The notes beneath the pieces are model-generated. The model saw only the letters and a program-made list of their open reading frames with translations. It was not told where the DNA came from and did not search any database. DNA of 64,000 nt from DASXHZ01 sp036488085 (lineage in GTDB: Bacteria; Acidobacteriota; Thermoanaerobaculia; Gp7-AA8), in the NCBI GenBank assembly GCA_036488085.1, contig DASXHZ010000085.1:1-64000 (forward strand). Reading direction: 5' to 3'. Both the position numbers and the translations under genes were made by a program. Of the stretch, positions 8,250 through 17,091 are shown piece by piece; within the stretch, counting starts at the first letter, position 1; every line of letters starts with the position of its first letter.

Positions 8250-8873
8250 TCACAGCATTCCGCGCTCGAGCGCGCGCAGGACCGCGCGGGTGCGATCGCG
8301 AGCGCCGAGCTTCGCGAGGATGTTCGACACGTGATTCTTGATCGTCCCCTCGGCTGTCCCAAGCGCATGCGCGATTTCCTTGTTGCTGAAGCCTCCGGCC
8401 ATCAGGCGGACGACCTCGGTCTCGCGATCCGTGAGCTGATCGCCGTTCGTCTGCTGCGGCGGCGCGGCATGAAAGAGTCGCTCCGCCGTTGCCGGCTGGA
8501 ACGCCGTCGCGCCGCCGGCGAGCGCACGGATCGCGCTGGCGAGCTGCTCGAACGACGCGTCTTTCAAGAGGAAGCCGCGCGCGCCGCTACGGATACCGTC
8601 GATCACGGCGGCGTCGTCGTCGAACGTCGTGAGAATCAGCGTTGGCGGCAGCTCGCCTTTCTCCGATAGTTCGCGAATGACCTCGATGCCGTTCTTGTCC
8701 GGCATCCTGACGTCCAGAAGCAGGACATCGATCGCGTCGCGGCTGACCGCTCGGACCGTGTCCGCGCCACTTGCGGCCTCGCCTACGACGGTGAAATCAG
8801 CGTCCGTCTGCAATAGCGCGCGAATCCCCTGCCGCACGAGCGCCTGGTCGTCGGCGATAAAGATGCGGATCAT
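8250..8873 (-). CDS. NarL/FixJ (LuxR-HTH) response regulator
   Basis: 207 residues. Receiver domain 1-120 with the acidic pair ADD at 7-9, phospho-acceptor Asp54 in LLLDVRMP, conserved Thr in LILTTFDDD and Lys in FLLKDAS. A LuxR-type HTH spans about 143-205 (LTDRETEVVRLMAGGFSNKEIA, TIKNHVSNILAKLGARDRT). The start overlaps the stop of the histidine kinase (ATGA), so the pair is co-translated. Phosphorylation by the partner should control DNA binding. Targets are not evident. Confidence 0.95.
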   Translation of the reverse strand: MIRIFIADDQALVRQGIRALLQTDADFTVVGEAASGADTVRAVSRDAIDVLLLDVRMPDKNGIEVIRELSEKGELPPTLILTTFDDDAAVIDGIRSGARGFLLKDASFEQLASAIRALAGGATAFQPATAERLFHAAPPQQTNGDQLTDRETEVVRLMAGGFSNKEIAHALGTAEGTIKNHVSNILAKLGARDRTRAVLRALERGML

Positions 8874-9871
8874 GCTCCGCTCACGGGAATCGAGGCGATG
8901 ACCTCGAAGCCGCTGCCTGGCGTGCTGCCCGTCGTGAGCGTTCCCCCGCTGTTCTCGACTCGCTCGCGCATCCCGCGGAGACCGAAGCCGGCAACGCCGC
9001 GGACCGCGCCCTGTCCATCGTCGCGCGCACGAATGCGCAACTCGCCATCTTCTCGATCGATCACGATCCAGAGGTTCGCAGCCTCGGAGTGCCGAGCGGC
9101 GTTCGTGATGATCTCCTGGACTGTGCGGAGCAGGACCTGTCGCCGTTCCGGGTCGATCTCGAGCCGCGAACCAACCTGCAGATGGACACGCGGCCGCGGG
9201 ATGGAATCGATCAGCCGTTCGAGACCGCTCGCGAGATCGGTCTCGCCACGCGCTCCTTCGACGATGTCGCGAACGTCGGCGAGGAGATCGCGCGCGAGCG
9301 ATTGCGCCGTCTCGACACTCTCCCGCGCGTCCTCGTTCGGGATCCGTCGCAATGCGGTCTCCAGGTTGAGCGTCAGTGCCGTGAGCCGGTGCCCGAGCGC
9401 GTCGTGGATGTCGCGGCTCATCCGGAGCCGTTCCACTTCACGCGTCGCCGCGGCGAGCTTGCCCATCGACGCGATCGTCGCGAACGCCAGGAGCTGGAAT
9501 CCGAAGTACGGCGGTATCAGCATGAGCGCCGGACGGACGTTCCAGTGAATCGCGATCGCGCTGCCGAGGAGCAGCGTTTGGAGGACGATCCATGTCAGCG
9601 CAATCCGCGGCGTGAAACGGGCGCCGAGCTGTATCGCGACCAGCACGAGCAAAGTTCCTTCGAAACCGTTGCAGCGCGTGAGGACCATTGCGAGGACGGC
9701 CGCACACTCGACGACGAGCGGCGTGATGCCGCGGCCGTAGACATACAGCGCGCCAAAGAGCAGAAACGCGCAGGCCCATGAAGCGAGGCGCCAAGCGTCC
9801 CCTTGCGGCTGAATGAGGACAGGGACGCCGACCATCAGCCACATGACGACCCCGATGCGCCGCTCCGTCAT
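8870..9871 (-). CDS. Sensor histidine kinase, HisKA_3/NarX-DesK type
   Basis: 333 residues from the ATG at 9871. About five hydrophobic segments (residues 5-135) and no sizeable periplasmic sensor are followed by the HisKA_3 dimerisation motif RMSRDIHDALGHRLTAL (phospho-His156). The HATPase_c domain has an N-box near EIITNAARHSEAA and G-boxes DDGQGAVRGVAGFGLRGM. The layout matches DesK/LiaS-like membrane-perturbation sensors. It is the partner of the downstream response regulator. Upstream in-frame starts (for example 9922) exist but encode low-complexity sequence and would approach the divergent ankyrin gene. Confidence 0.9.
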   Translation of the reverse strand: MTERRIGVVMWLMVGVPVLIQPQGDAWRLASWACAFLLFGALYVYGRGITPLVVECAAVLAMVLTRCNGFEGTLLVLVAIQLGARFTPRIALTWIVLQTLLLGSAIAIHWNVRPALMLIPPYFGFQLLAFATIASMGKLAAATREVERLRMSRDIHDALGHRLTALTLNLETALRRIPNEDARESVETAQSLARDLLADVRDIVEGARGETDLASGLERLIDSIPRPRVHLQVGSRLEIDPERRQVLLRTVQEIITNAARHSEAANLWIVIDREDGELRIRARDDGQGAVRGVAGFGLRGMRERVENSGGTLTTGSTPGSGFEVIASIPVSGA

Positions 9872-9983
9872 CGCATCAGGATGACACAACGACGCAGCCG
9901 CCCTGAATAGGCCGGAAGTCATGGTTTCCCGAATAGCGCGACCGGCACTGGTGCGCAGCGTCGGGAACGGCGACATTGCGGCC

Positions 9984-10697
9984 ATGATGATGCTGATTGT
10001 TTCGCTGCTGCTCGCCACGCCCGAAGAGTTCGTCAAGGCCGTCTCCGCGCGCGACCTGACGACGGTCAATTCAATGCTTCAATCGGATGCGGCCCTCGTG
10101 AACGCCGCCAGTCCACACGGCGTCTCCGTCACGCTCATGGCCTTGTTCGCGATCCCGAAAGGGAGCGAGGGTTTCCTCGACCCGAAGGCTAATGACGTTC
10201 TTCAGACCGTGCTGGCGCGCAAGCCGAAGTTCGGCCTCTACGAAACCGCCGCATTCGGAACGGCCGACCAGCTCGAGGCGATGTTGAAAGACGATCCGCA
10301 TCGCGTCGCGGAGCGAACGTCGTTCGGATGGACGCCGCTGCACATCGCCGCGTTCGCCGGCAACGTCGCGACGACTGAGCTACTCATCAACCGCGGCGCC
10401 GACGTGAACTCCCGCGCGAAGTCGTCGTTCCGCAACACGCCGCTCCAGACGGCGCTGCTATCGGGGCAATATGCGACGGCGAAACTGCTCCTCGACCACG
10501 GCGCGGACGCGCTAGTGCGGCAGGCCGAGGGGATCACGCCGATGCATGAGGCAGCACAGAGCGGGCGCGAAGACCTGGTGAAGCTGCTGATCGCTTACGG
10601 CGCGGAGATCACGTCGCGCGCGGACGACGGCTCGACGCCGCTCGACCTCGCAAAGAAGGCAAAGCATGACAACGTCGCCGCCCTGCTCACCAAGTGA
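9984..10697 (+). CDS. Ankyrin-repeat protein
   Basis: 237 residues from the first ATG of an ATG-ATG-ATG run (9984). A short hydrophobic N-terminus (MLIVSLLLATP) may be a weak signal or anchor. Ankyrin repeats occupy about 20-235, with three clear canonical copies: GWTPLHIAAFAGNVATTELL, NTPLQTALLSGQYATAKLLL and ITPMHEAAQSGREDLVKLLI. Each is followed by a typical hairpin such as NRGADVN or DHGADAL. These mediate protein binding; the partner is unknown. It is alone on the + strand, divergent from the kinase and convergent with parB. The start is uncertain because no strong Shine-Dalgarno is visible. Confidence 0.88.
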   Translation: MMMLIVSLLLATPEEFVKAVSARDLTTVNSMLQSDAALVNAASPHGVSVTLMALFAIPKGSEGFLDPKANDVLQTVLARKPKFGLYETAAFGTADQLEAMLKDDPHRVAERTSFGWTPLHIAAFAGNVATTELLINRGADVNSRAKSSFRNTPLQTALLSGQYATAKLLLDHGADALVRQAEGITPMHEAAQSGREDLVKLLIAYGAEITSRADDGSTPLDLAKKAKHDNVAALLTK

Positions 10698-10707
10698 CGA
10701 TCGCCCT

Positions 10708-11541
10708 CTAGCGCTCCGCTTCGAGCCGGCGGAGAAGTTCGCGGAGCGCATCGATGACCTCGCTCTTCTCCACGTTCGGCTTCTTGAATGCGAGATTCAA
10801 TGAGAACGGCAGCGACTTGTCCTTCAGCGCGAAGACGAAATTCTTCGGGCGGCCCGCCTTCTTCGTCTCCTGCTTCGCCGACGTCTGCTTGCGCAACGCG
10901 TCGCGATCGAGCTCCCCCGAGGCGTACGCGGTGACGACGTCCTCCATCGCCTCCTCGTTCCCGGCGCGCGCGACCTGCACGAGGACCGACTTGTTCGCGA
11001 TCCCCGCCTCGCGGCACATCAGGCGGATGCGGTCGGGGATGTCGTTGATGAGCAGCGTTTCCGTGACCGTTGTGCGCGACTTCCCGATCACCTGCGAGAT
11101 CTTCTCGTGCGTGTAATTGAACCGCTGCTGCAGCGCGAGATAGCCCTCCGCCTCTTCGAACGCCGTCAGGTCCTTGCGTTGGATGTTCTCGATGAGCGCG
11201 ATCTCGAGCTGTTCCTTGTCGTCGACGTCGAGCTCGATGGCCGGAATCTCGTCGAGCCCCGCCATCGTCGCGGCGCGGAAGCGGCGCTCGCCCGAGATGA
11301 TCTGGTACTTGTTCGGCGCGACCTGGCGCACGAGGATCGGCTCGAGCACGCCCTTCTCGCGGACGGAATTCGCGAGCTCCTCGATGTTGCCGAGGTGCGT
11401 GCGCGGCTGATCGGGATTCGCCTCGATCATCCCTAGGGGAATCATGGAGCCGATGCTGCGTCCGGACCGGCGCGTGAGCTCGTCGACGTAATGCGCATCG
11501 TGCCGCATGGAGCGTTGGGGCAAGCCGCGTTTGAGTGCCAT
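10708..11541 (-). CDS. parB: ParB-like chromosome partitioning protein
   Basis: 277 residues from ATG 11541. ParB N-terminal (CTPase) domain about 35-125 with NPDQPRTHL, a variant of the ENPxQPR box, and GERRFRAATMAG (GERRxRA motif). A central HTH has YTHEKISQVIGKSRTTVTETL. The C-terminal part is short, Lys/Arg-rich and ends in a helix that could dimerise. Binds parS centromere sites and works with ParA. The start overlaps the parA stop as TGATG. No canonical parS palindrome was noticed in this window. Confidence 0.93.
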   Translation of the reverse strand: MALKRGLPQRSMRHDAHYVDELTRRSGRSIGSMIPLGMIEANPDQPRTHLGNIEELANSVREKGVLEPILVRQVAPNKYQIISGERRFRAATMAGLDEIPAIELDVDDKEQLEIALIENIQRKDLTAFEEAEGYLALQQRFNYTHEKISQVIGKSRTTVTETLLINDIPDRIRLMCREAGIANKSVLVQVARAGNEEAMEDVVTAYASGELDRDALRKQTSAKQETKKAGRPKNFVFALKDKSLPFSLNLAFKKPNVEKSEVIDALRELLRRLEAER

Positions 11542-12296
11542 CAAACCCTCGAGAGCAATTCTTCGGACAGCGAGTAGTACTCCATCGCGCCGCTCGACCG
11601 CGGCGCGAACGTGAAGATCGATTCCTTGTACGCCGGACTCTCCTCCAGGCGGATCGACTTCGTGATCACGGTGTTGAACAGGCGGTCGCCGAACACCTGT
11701 CCGATCTGATCGTGGATGTCCTTCGCCAGCGTGGTGCGCTTGTCGTGCATCGTGATGACGACGCCGAGGAGCTGGAGATTCGGGTTCGGCCGCGCCTTGA
11801 TCTTCTCGATCGTCTCGAGCAGATCGTCCGTTCCTTCCAGCGCGAAGTACGACGACTGGATCGGTACGAGCACGTGCGTCGACGCGACGAGCGCGTTGAC
11901 CGTGATCATGCCGAGCGTCGGCGGCGTGTCGATGAAGATGTAGTCGAATTCGTTGCCCGCGTCCTTCATCTTGTCTTTCAGCCGGAACGGGCCGTCGAGA
12001 TCGCCGATCAGTTTCGATTCGAGCTTGGCGAGCGAGATGCGCGACGGGGCGATGCTGAGGTTCGGCACCGACGTCTCGACGACGGCATCCTTGAACTCGA
12101 TCTCTTCGGTGACGAGGACGTCGTACATCGAGCGCTGCACACCGCGCGCGTCGACGTAGCTCATGGTCGAATTCGCCTGCGGATCGAGATCGATCAGCAG
12201 CGTCTTGAATCCTTTGTTGGCTACGGCGGCCGAGAGATTGATCGCGGTGGTGGTTTTCCCGACACCGCCTTTTTGATTGGCGACCGTGATGATCAT
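11541..12296 (-). CDS. parA: ParA/Soj partitioning ATPase
   Basis: 251 residues. Deviant Walker A KGGVGKTTTAINLSAA at residues 9-24, with the signature lysine Lys9 and Lys14. Walker A' region DYIFIDTPPTLGMIT at about 115-130. It lacks the N-terminal HTH of plasmid ParA-Ia proteins, which fits a chromosomal Soj-type ATPase that moves ParB-parS complexes over the nucleoid. Coupled to parB by an overlapping stop/start. Confidence 0.95.
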   Translation of the reverse strand: MIITVANQKGGVGKTTTAINLSAAVANKGFKTLLIDLDPQANSTMSYVDARGVQRSMYDVLVTEEIEFKDAVVETSVPNLSIAPSRISLAKLESKLIGDLDGPFRLKDKMKDAGNEFDYIFIDTPPTLGMITVNALVASTHVLVPIQSSYFALEGTDDLLETIEKIKARPNPNLQLLGVVITMHDKRTTLAKDIHDQIGQVFGDRLFNTVITKSIRLEESPAYKESIFTFAPRSSGAMEYYSLSEELLSRV

Positions 12297-12329
12297 TGAA
12301 CCGGGTGCGATTCTACCCGATCGCGCAAC

Positions 12330-12821
12330 TCACATTTTGTACTTGCCGAGATCCTCGGTATCGAGGGTTTCGAGCCACTTCTTCGACCGCTCGTCATCCT
12401 CGTCGACGTTCTCCGGCGAGATCGTCTGCGCCTGCTCCAGGACTTCCTGGGCCACGAAGATGGGCGCCGCGGTGCGGAGCGCCAGGGCGATGGCATCCGA
12501 CGGGCGGGCATCGACTTCCAGCGTCTTTCCGCCGGTCACCACCCGGATCTGGGCGAAAAACGTCGAATCGCGAAGGTCGTTGATCACGATCCGCATCACC
12601 TGTCCATGGAGCTCGCCGATCATGTTCTTGAGGAGGTCGTGCGTCATCGGACGCGGTGTCGCCACGTTCTCGAGCTGCAGCGCAATCGCGTTCGCCTCGA
12701 AAATGCCGACCCAGATCGGAAGGAAGAACTTCTCCTCGTCGTCCTTCAGAACGACGATCGGCGAGTTCGACACCGGGTCGAGCATCAGCCCCTTGATCGT
12801 CATCGGCACCAGCTCACTCAT
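12330..12821 (-). CDS. Bifunctional nuclease family protein (DUF151)
   Basis: 163 residues with the DUF151/BFN domain over about 5-130. Core motifs are PIVVLKDDEEKFFLPIWVG near the start and VDARPSDAIALALRTAAPIFV, with the conserved SDAIALA helix. The family is found next to miaB or ribosomal genes in many bacteria. Nuclease activity is known only for a plant member, so the bacterial function is not established. The acidic C-terminal tail (about 130-163) may be a UVR-like helix remnant. Overlaps the miaB stop (ATGA), so the two are co-expressed. Confidence 0.9.
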   Translation of the reverse strand: MSELVPMTIKGLMLDPVSNSPIVVLKDDEEKFFLPIWVGIFEANAIALQLENVATPRPMTHDLLKNMIGELHGQVMRIVINDLRDSTFFAQIRVVTGGKTLEVDARPSDAIALALRTAAPIFVAQEVLEQAQTISPENVDEDDERSKKWLETLDTEDLGKYKM

Positions 12822-14119
12822 GCGACCTCCCCATGAAGCGTGTGATGCTTCGCGCTCGCAATGCGCACCCCCAGAATACTCCCGACCGGGGCGGACGTCG
12901 CGCCGGCGAAGTTGACGACCCAGTTGTCGTCGGTGCGCCCCGCGAGAATGGCAGGGTCATGTTTGCTTGGTCCCTCGTAGAGCACCGGAAGGACGCGCCC
13001 GCGATACGACTCCAGCCGCTCCCGCTTGATCTGCTCGTGCAGATCGAACAGTCGGGTCAGGCGCTCGCTCGCGACCTCATCGTCGACCGCGTCGCCGATC
13101 TTCAGCGCCGGCGTCCCCGGCCGCGGCGAGTACTTGAATGCGAACAGCGATCCGTAGCGCACTTCCTCGATGAGCGAAAGCGTCTGCTGGAAATCGTCCT
13201 CCGTCTCCCCTGGGAAGCCGACGATGATGTCGGTCGAAAAGTGAGTCTCCGGGATTGCCTCGCGGATGCGCGCGATGACCTCGAGATAGCGCTCGCGCGT
13301 GTACAGCCGCTTCATGCGCCTCAGGATCTTCGACGACCCCGACTGCACGGGCAGGTGGAGATAGCGCGAGATGTTCGTGTGGTCGCGCATCGCTGCGATC
13401 ATCGAATCGTTGACCTCGGACGGATGCGAAGTCGTGAACCGTAGCCGGACGACGCCGTCAATCTCCGCGACCGCCGATAGCAGCGCGCCAAAGTCGCGCC
13501 CGATGGCGGGACAGCGATACGCGTTTACCGTCTGACCGAGCAGCTCGATCTCGACGCGGCCGCCTGCGACCGCCGCGTGAACCTCGGCGAGAACGTCGTC
13601 GAACGATCGTGAAGCCTCGCGTCCGCGCGTCGTCGGCACGATGCAGAAGGTGCAGTTCTTGTTGCAGCCTTCGATGATCGTGACGTAAGCCTTCGTCGTC
13701 GAGTCGCGGTCGATGGTGACGTAGTCGTACCGGCGATCTTCGGGGAACTCGACCGCCACTCCCCTACCGCCGTCCAGCACCTCGTCCAGATAGCCGACGT
13801 TGCCGGGGCCCATGACGAAGTCGACCCACGGTGCCCGTTCGAGGATCCGCTCGCCCTCCTGCTGTGCGACGCAGCCGCAGACACCGATGGTCAGGTGACC
13901 GTCCTTTTCGCGTTTCAACTCGCGCAGGCGCCCGAGCTCGGAGAGCATCTTCTGCTCGGCCTTGTCGCGCACAGAGCAGGTGTTGAGGAGGATCAGGTCG
14001 GCGGCCGTCTTGTCGTCGACGCGCGTGTAGCCGCGCAGCTTGAGCGTGCCGCTGAGGCGCTGGCTGTCGAGATCGTTCATCTGACAGCCCCACGTTTCGA
14101 TGAAAAAGGACTTGGGCAT
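12818..14119 (-). CDS. miaB: tRNA-2-methylthio-N6-dimethylallyladenosine synthase MiaB
   Basis: 433 residues. N-terminal UPF0004 domain with Cys12 (ETWGCQMN), Cys48 (LNTCSVR) and the Cys81/Cys83 region, which bind the auxiliary 4Fe-4S cluster. Radical SAM motif GCNKNCTFCIVP with Cys152, Cys156 and Cys159. C-terminal TRAM domain from about 370. Inserts methylthio at A37 of tRNAs reading UNN codons. The GCQMN and RGREASR motifs favour MiaB over RimO or MtaB. Located upstream of, and coupled to, the bifunctional nuclease gene. Confidence 0.95.
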   Translation of the reverse strand: MPKSFFIETWGCQMNDLDSQRLSGTLKLRGYTRVDDKTAADLILLNTCSVRDKAEQKMLSELGRLRELKREKDGHLTIGVCGCVAQQEGERILERAPWVDFVMGPGNVGYLDEVLDGGRGVAVEFPEDRRYDYVTIDRDSTTKAYVTIIEGCNKNCTFCIVPTTRGREASRSFDDVLAEVHAAVAGGRVEIELLGQTVNAYRCPAIGRDFGALLSAVAEIDGVVRLRFTTSHPSEVNDSMIAAMRDHTNISRYLHLPVQSGSSKILRRMKRLYTRERYLEVIARIREAIPETHFSTDIIVGFPGETEDDFQQTLSLIEEVRYGSLFAFKYSPRPGTPALKIGDAVDDEVASERLTRLFDLHEQIKRERLESYRGRVLPVLYEGPSKHDPAILAGRTDDNWVVNFAGATSAPVGSILGVRIASAKHHTLHGEVA

Positions 14120-14137
14120 GGGCTGCTCGCCGACGCG

Positions 14138-14641
14138 CTACTTTAATGCCGCCAACGCATCCCTCGCGTCGGCCAATTCCTTCCGCGCATCCTCGAGCTG
14201 TTTCTTCGTCTGCGCGAAGCGTTTCGCGATGACGGTGTCGCGTTCGGTCGGATCGTTGGTGTTGTAGTAACTCTGCTCGACACGATCGAGCTCTTTCTCG
14301 AGGTCGCCCACTTTCGCCGCCGCGGCATTCACGCGCCCCTCGGCTTCCTTGCGCGCGCGATATCGCTCGTCTTCCTTCGCGTACGGGCCTTTCGTGTCGG
14401 TCGCGGCAGCCGTGGACGTCGATGTCGTCGTGTCGGTCGCAGTCGCCGGTTCGAACGTCAGGAGCTTGCTCTTGGCCTTCTTGAGATCGGCGTTCGTGAT
14501 CGGCTTCTTCTTCGACGCTATCTTCTTCGCCTTCGCCGCGTGCGCTGCCCTGACGAGATCCGACTGCGGCGGCTTCGGCGGCGCGATTGTCGTCGTCGTC
14601 TCCTGCGCGAGGAGTAGTAGCAACGCGATTACGAAACTCAT
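14138..14641 (-). CDS. Hypothetical coiled-coil protein, possibly secreted or membrane-anchored
   Basis: 167 residues, no family recognised. A very short hydrophobic N-terminus (MSFVIALLLLLAQ) is followed by a Pro/Thr linker, a Lys/Ala-rich basic segment (35-65), a Thr/Ala/Asp low-complexity stretch (70-85) and a predicted C-terminal coiled coil (about 95-165, rich in Glu/Lys/Arg/Ala). The start overlaps the stop of the cupin gene (ATGA). Conserved context between ptsI and miaB is not something I can judge. It could be an anchored periplasmic protein. Confidence 0.7.
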   Translation of the reverse strand: MSFVIALLLLLAQETTTTIAPPKPPQSDLVRAAHAAKAKKIASKKKPITNADLKKAKSKLLTFEPATATDTTTSTSTAAATDTKGPYAKEDERYRARKEAEGRVNAAAAKVGDLEKELDRVEQSYYNTNDPTERDTVIAKRFAQTKKQLEDARKELADARDALAALK

Positions 14642-15021
14642 GGCGCGCTCGTCCCCTCGCGGCCGTAGCGATCCTCGAGCCGCACGACGTCATCGAGCTC
14701 CGGCGTCGAGACTTCGGCGACGTCGGTGTCGATCACCGCTTCCATGCGATGGATCAGCCGCGGGGGGATGTGGAACGACTCTCCTTCGCGTAGCGGCAGC
14801 ACGCGCCGGTCGCCATCGCTCTCGATCGTCAGCTTCAACTCGCCGCGAACGACGAAGAGCGTCTCCTCCTTCACGTTGTGGTACTGGAGGCTGAGCGTCT
14901 CGCCCTGATTGATGTGCAGGATCTTTCCGACATACCGCGCCGTCTTCGCGAAGATCAGTTCATATCCCCACGGCTTCGGGACACGATGGACGTCGCGAAT
15001 GCGAAAGAGATCGTCGCTCAT
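14638..15021 (-). CDS. Cupin-domain protein, mannose-6-phosphate isomerase type II-like
   Basis: 127 residues forming one cupin barrel. KPWGYELIFAKTARYVGKIL and GETLSLQYHNVKEETLFVVRG match the C-terminal cupin of bifunctional ManC/phosphomannose isomerase (the HxxxxE metal ligands can be seen in the HNVKEE stretch). The second cupin motif is near FHIPPRLIHRM. It lacks a nucleotidyltransferase half. The ATG at 15021 overlaps the ptsI stop (ATGA). It may isomerise a sugar phosphate or simply bind a sugar. The frame is open upstream, but that part is shadow sequence inside ptsI. Confidence 0.85.
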   Translation of the reverse strand: MSDDLFRIRDVHRVPKPWGYELIFAKTARYVGKILHINQGETLSLQYHNVKEETLFVVRGELKLTIESDGDRRVLPLREGESFHIPPRLIHRMEAVIDTDVAEVSTPELDDVVRLEDRYGREGTSAP

Positions 15022-16808
15022 GCGGACTTGTTGACGAGGCCCTGAGGGAAGCGCATCGCGACGCTCTCGATCACGAACTCCTCGATCTCCTGCGCCGTCT
15101 TCTTCTGCAGTGCGATCTCCGCGATGCGCCGGCAGTCGCGATACCGGACGTTCCGGATGACGTCTTTCACCACCGGCACGTTCGACGGATTCATCGAGAA
15201 GATCTCGAGGCCGAGGCCGAGGAGGATCACCGCGTAGATCGGGTCGGACGCCATCTCGCCGCACATCGATACCGGAATGCCGGAGCGCTTCCCGGCATCG
15301 ATCACGCCTTTGATGAGACGCAGCAGCGCGGGATGGAGCGGCTCGTACAGGTAGCTGACGTTCTCATTGGCGCGATCGATTGCGAGCGAGTACTGGATCA
15401 GATCGTTCGTTCCAATCGCGAAGAAGTCGGCCTCGGTCGCCAGGAGGTCGGCGATCACGGCGGCCGACGGCACCTCGATCATGATGCCGATCTTCAGTTC
15501 TTTGTTGTACGCGATCTTCTCCGCGTCGAGGTTCGTCATCAGCTCGCGCACGAGCGTCTTCACCTGACGCAGTTCCTGTACGCCGGAGACGAGCGGGAAC
15601 ATGATCTTGATCTTGCCGAACGCCGAGGCACGCAGTAGGGCGCGAAGCTGCGTCTTGAACATCTCGCGATGGCGCATGCAGAGACGCAGCGCCCGCAGTC
15701 CGAGCACCGGGTTGTCTTCTTTCTTGCCGGTGATCGTTGCCGCGACCTTCTTGCCGCCGAGGTCGAAAGTCCGGATGACGCACCAGTTCGGCGCCACCGA
15801 TTCCGCAAGACGGCGATAGACGTTGAAATGCTCTTCCTCGGTCGGCAGCAGCGGCGACTTCGAGATGTAGAGGAACTCGGACCGATACAGTCCGATCCCC
15901 TCGGCGCCGTACTTCACCGCGTCCTCGAGCTCTTCGATCAGCTCGATGTTTGCCTGCAGCGAGATCTGGATGTTGTCCTTAGTCACCGCCGCGACGTTGC
16001 GGTTGCTGAGGAGCTTGTTCTCCTGCTCCTCGTGGCGCGTGACGCGGCCGCGGTATTCGGAGACCATCGCCTGCGTCGGATTGACGACGATCGTCCCTTC
16101 ATAACCGTCGACGATCACCAGCTCGTCGTTGTCGACGATCTTCGTGAGGCGCGGGACACCGATGACGGCAGGCATGAAGAGCGACTTCGCGATGATCGAG
16201 GTGTGGGACGTTCGTCCCCCCGCTTCGGTTGCGAAGCCGACGATCGGCCGCCGGTTGAAGTGGATCGTGTCCGACGGCGTCAAATCGTCCGCGAGGATCA
16301 CGACGTCGTGCGTGATCTCGGAGACGTCATGGTGTGCGATGCCCTGCAGATTGACGAGCACCCGTTGCGAAACGTCCTTGACGTCCGCGACGCGTTCCCG
16401 CAGATACTCGTCATCGAACGAGGCGAAGCGCGCCTGGAGCTCCTCCTCGACCTCGGAGAGCGCCCACTCGGCGTTGACCTGCTCCTCCTCGATCTTCTGC
16501 ACGACCTTGTCGGCGAACGAGGCGTCGCTCACGATCATCGCGTGCGCGTCGAAGATCGACGCGTATTCGTCGCCCATCGAGCGGCTGACCTTCTGCTTGA
16601 GCTCCAGCAGCTCGTCGCGCGTCTTCTCGAGCGCTTCGAGAAAGCGCGTGACCTCGCCGTCCACCTCCTCGTCACGGATCGGAACGCGGTACACCGACGC
16701 CACTCGCTTCTCGATGATCACGGCGCGGCCGATGGCGATGCCGGGGGAAACGCCGATGCCCTTGTAGGTACGAACGTCGGGCCGCGACTTGGTGGGGGTG
16801 ATGGTCAC
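15018..16808 (-). CDS. ptsI: Phosphoenolpyruvate-protein phosphotransferase (PTS enzyme I)
   Basis: 596 residues, the usual EI length with a short N-terminal extension. The phospho-His domain carries the active His202 in GGRTSHTSIIAKS. The PEP-binding TIM barrel includes GIGLYRSEFLYI, GIMIEVPSAAV, FAIGTNDLIQYSLAIDR and the catalytic Cys in PVSMCGEMASDP. Transfers phosphate from PEP to HPr. No EIIB, EIIC or EIID gene lies in the window, so the system here looks regulatory. No N-terminal GAF domain, so it is not EI-Ntr (PtsP). Confidence 0.96.
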   Translation of the reverse strand: MTITPTKSRPDVRTYKGIGVSPGIAIGRAVIIEKRVASVYRVPIRDEEVDGEVTRFLEALEKTRDELLELKQKVSRSMGDEYASIFDAHAMIVSDASFADKVVQKIEEEQVNAEWALSEVEEELQARFASFDDEYLRERVADVKDVSQRVLVNLQGIAHHDVSEITHDVVILADDLTPSDTIHFNRRPIVGFATEAGGRTSHTSIIAKSLFMPAVIGVPRLTKIVDNDELVIVDGYEGTIVVNPTQAMVSEYRGRVTRHEEQENKLLSNRNVAAVTKDNIQISLQANIELIEELEDAVKYGAEGIGLYRSEFLYISKSPLLPTEEEHFNVYRRLAESVAPNWCVIRTFDLGGKKVAATITGKKEDNPVLGLRALRLCMRHREMFKTQLRALLRASAFGKIKIMFPLVSGVQELRQVKTLVRELMTNLDAEKIAYNKELKIGIMIEVPSAAVIADLLATEADFFAIGTNDLIQYSLAIDRANENVSYLYEPLHPALLRLIKGVIDAGKRSGIPVSMCGEMASDPIYAVILLGLGLEIFSMNPSNVPVVKDVIRNVRYRDCRRIAEIALQKKTAQEIEEFVIESVAMRFPQGLVNKSA

Positions 16809-16821
16809 GCGACCATTCTAC

Positions 16822-17091
16822 CTACTCGGCCTCGTCGAACTTCGCCTCGATCAGCGCTTCGATGGCGTCGAGCGCGTCGCGCTCGTCGGGACCGTCGGCT
16901 TTCACGAGAATGGTCGAGCCGCGGCCGGCGGCGAGCAGCAGGATACCGAGGATCGACTTCCCGTCGACCTCCTCCTCGCCCTTGCGGATCTTGATGTCCG
17001 ATTTGAAACGCGCCGCCGTGTGCACGAGCTTCGCGGCCGCACGCGCATGGAGACCGAGTTTGTTCTTGATCTCGAGGGAACGCTCCGTCAA
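16822..17091 (-). CDS. ptsH: HPr phosphocarrier protein with TTG start
   Basis: 89 residues from a TTG codon at 17091 whose last bases form the upstream EIIA stop (TTGA overlap). There is no ATG near the correct N-terminus. Numbering from this TTG places the phospho-His at exactly His15 (KLGLHARAA) and the regulatory serine at exactly Ser46 (DGKSILGIL), the canonical HPr positions, which supports the start strongly. Ser46 is the target of HPr kinase, whose gene lies in the same cluster. Relays phosphate from EI to EIIA. Confidence 0.93.
   Translation of the reverse strand: MTERSLEIKNKLGLHARAAAKLVHTAARFKSDIKIRKGEEEVDGKSILGILLLAAGRGSTILVKADGPDERDALDAIEALIEAKFDEAE

Noticed and set aside
10708..12296. 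parS sites near parAB
   Set aside because: No copy of the canonical TGTTTCACGTGAAACA-type palindrome was noticed in the window.
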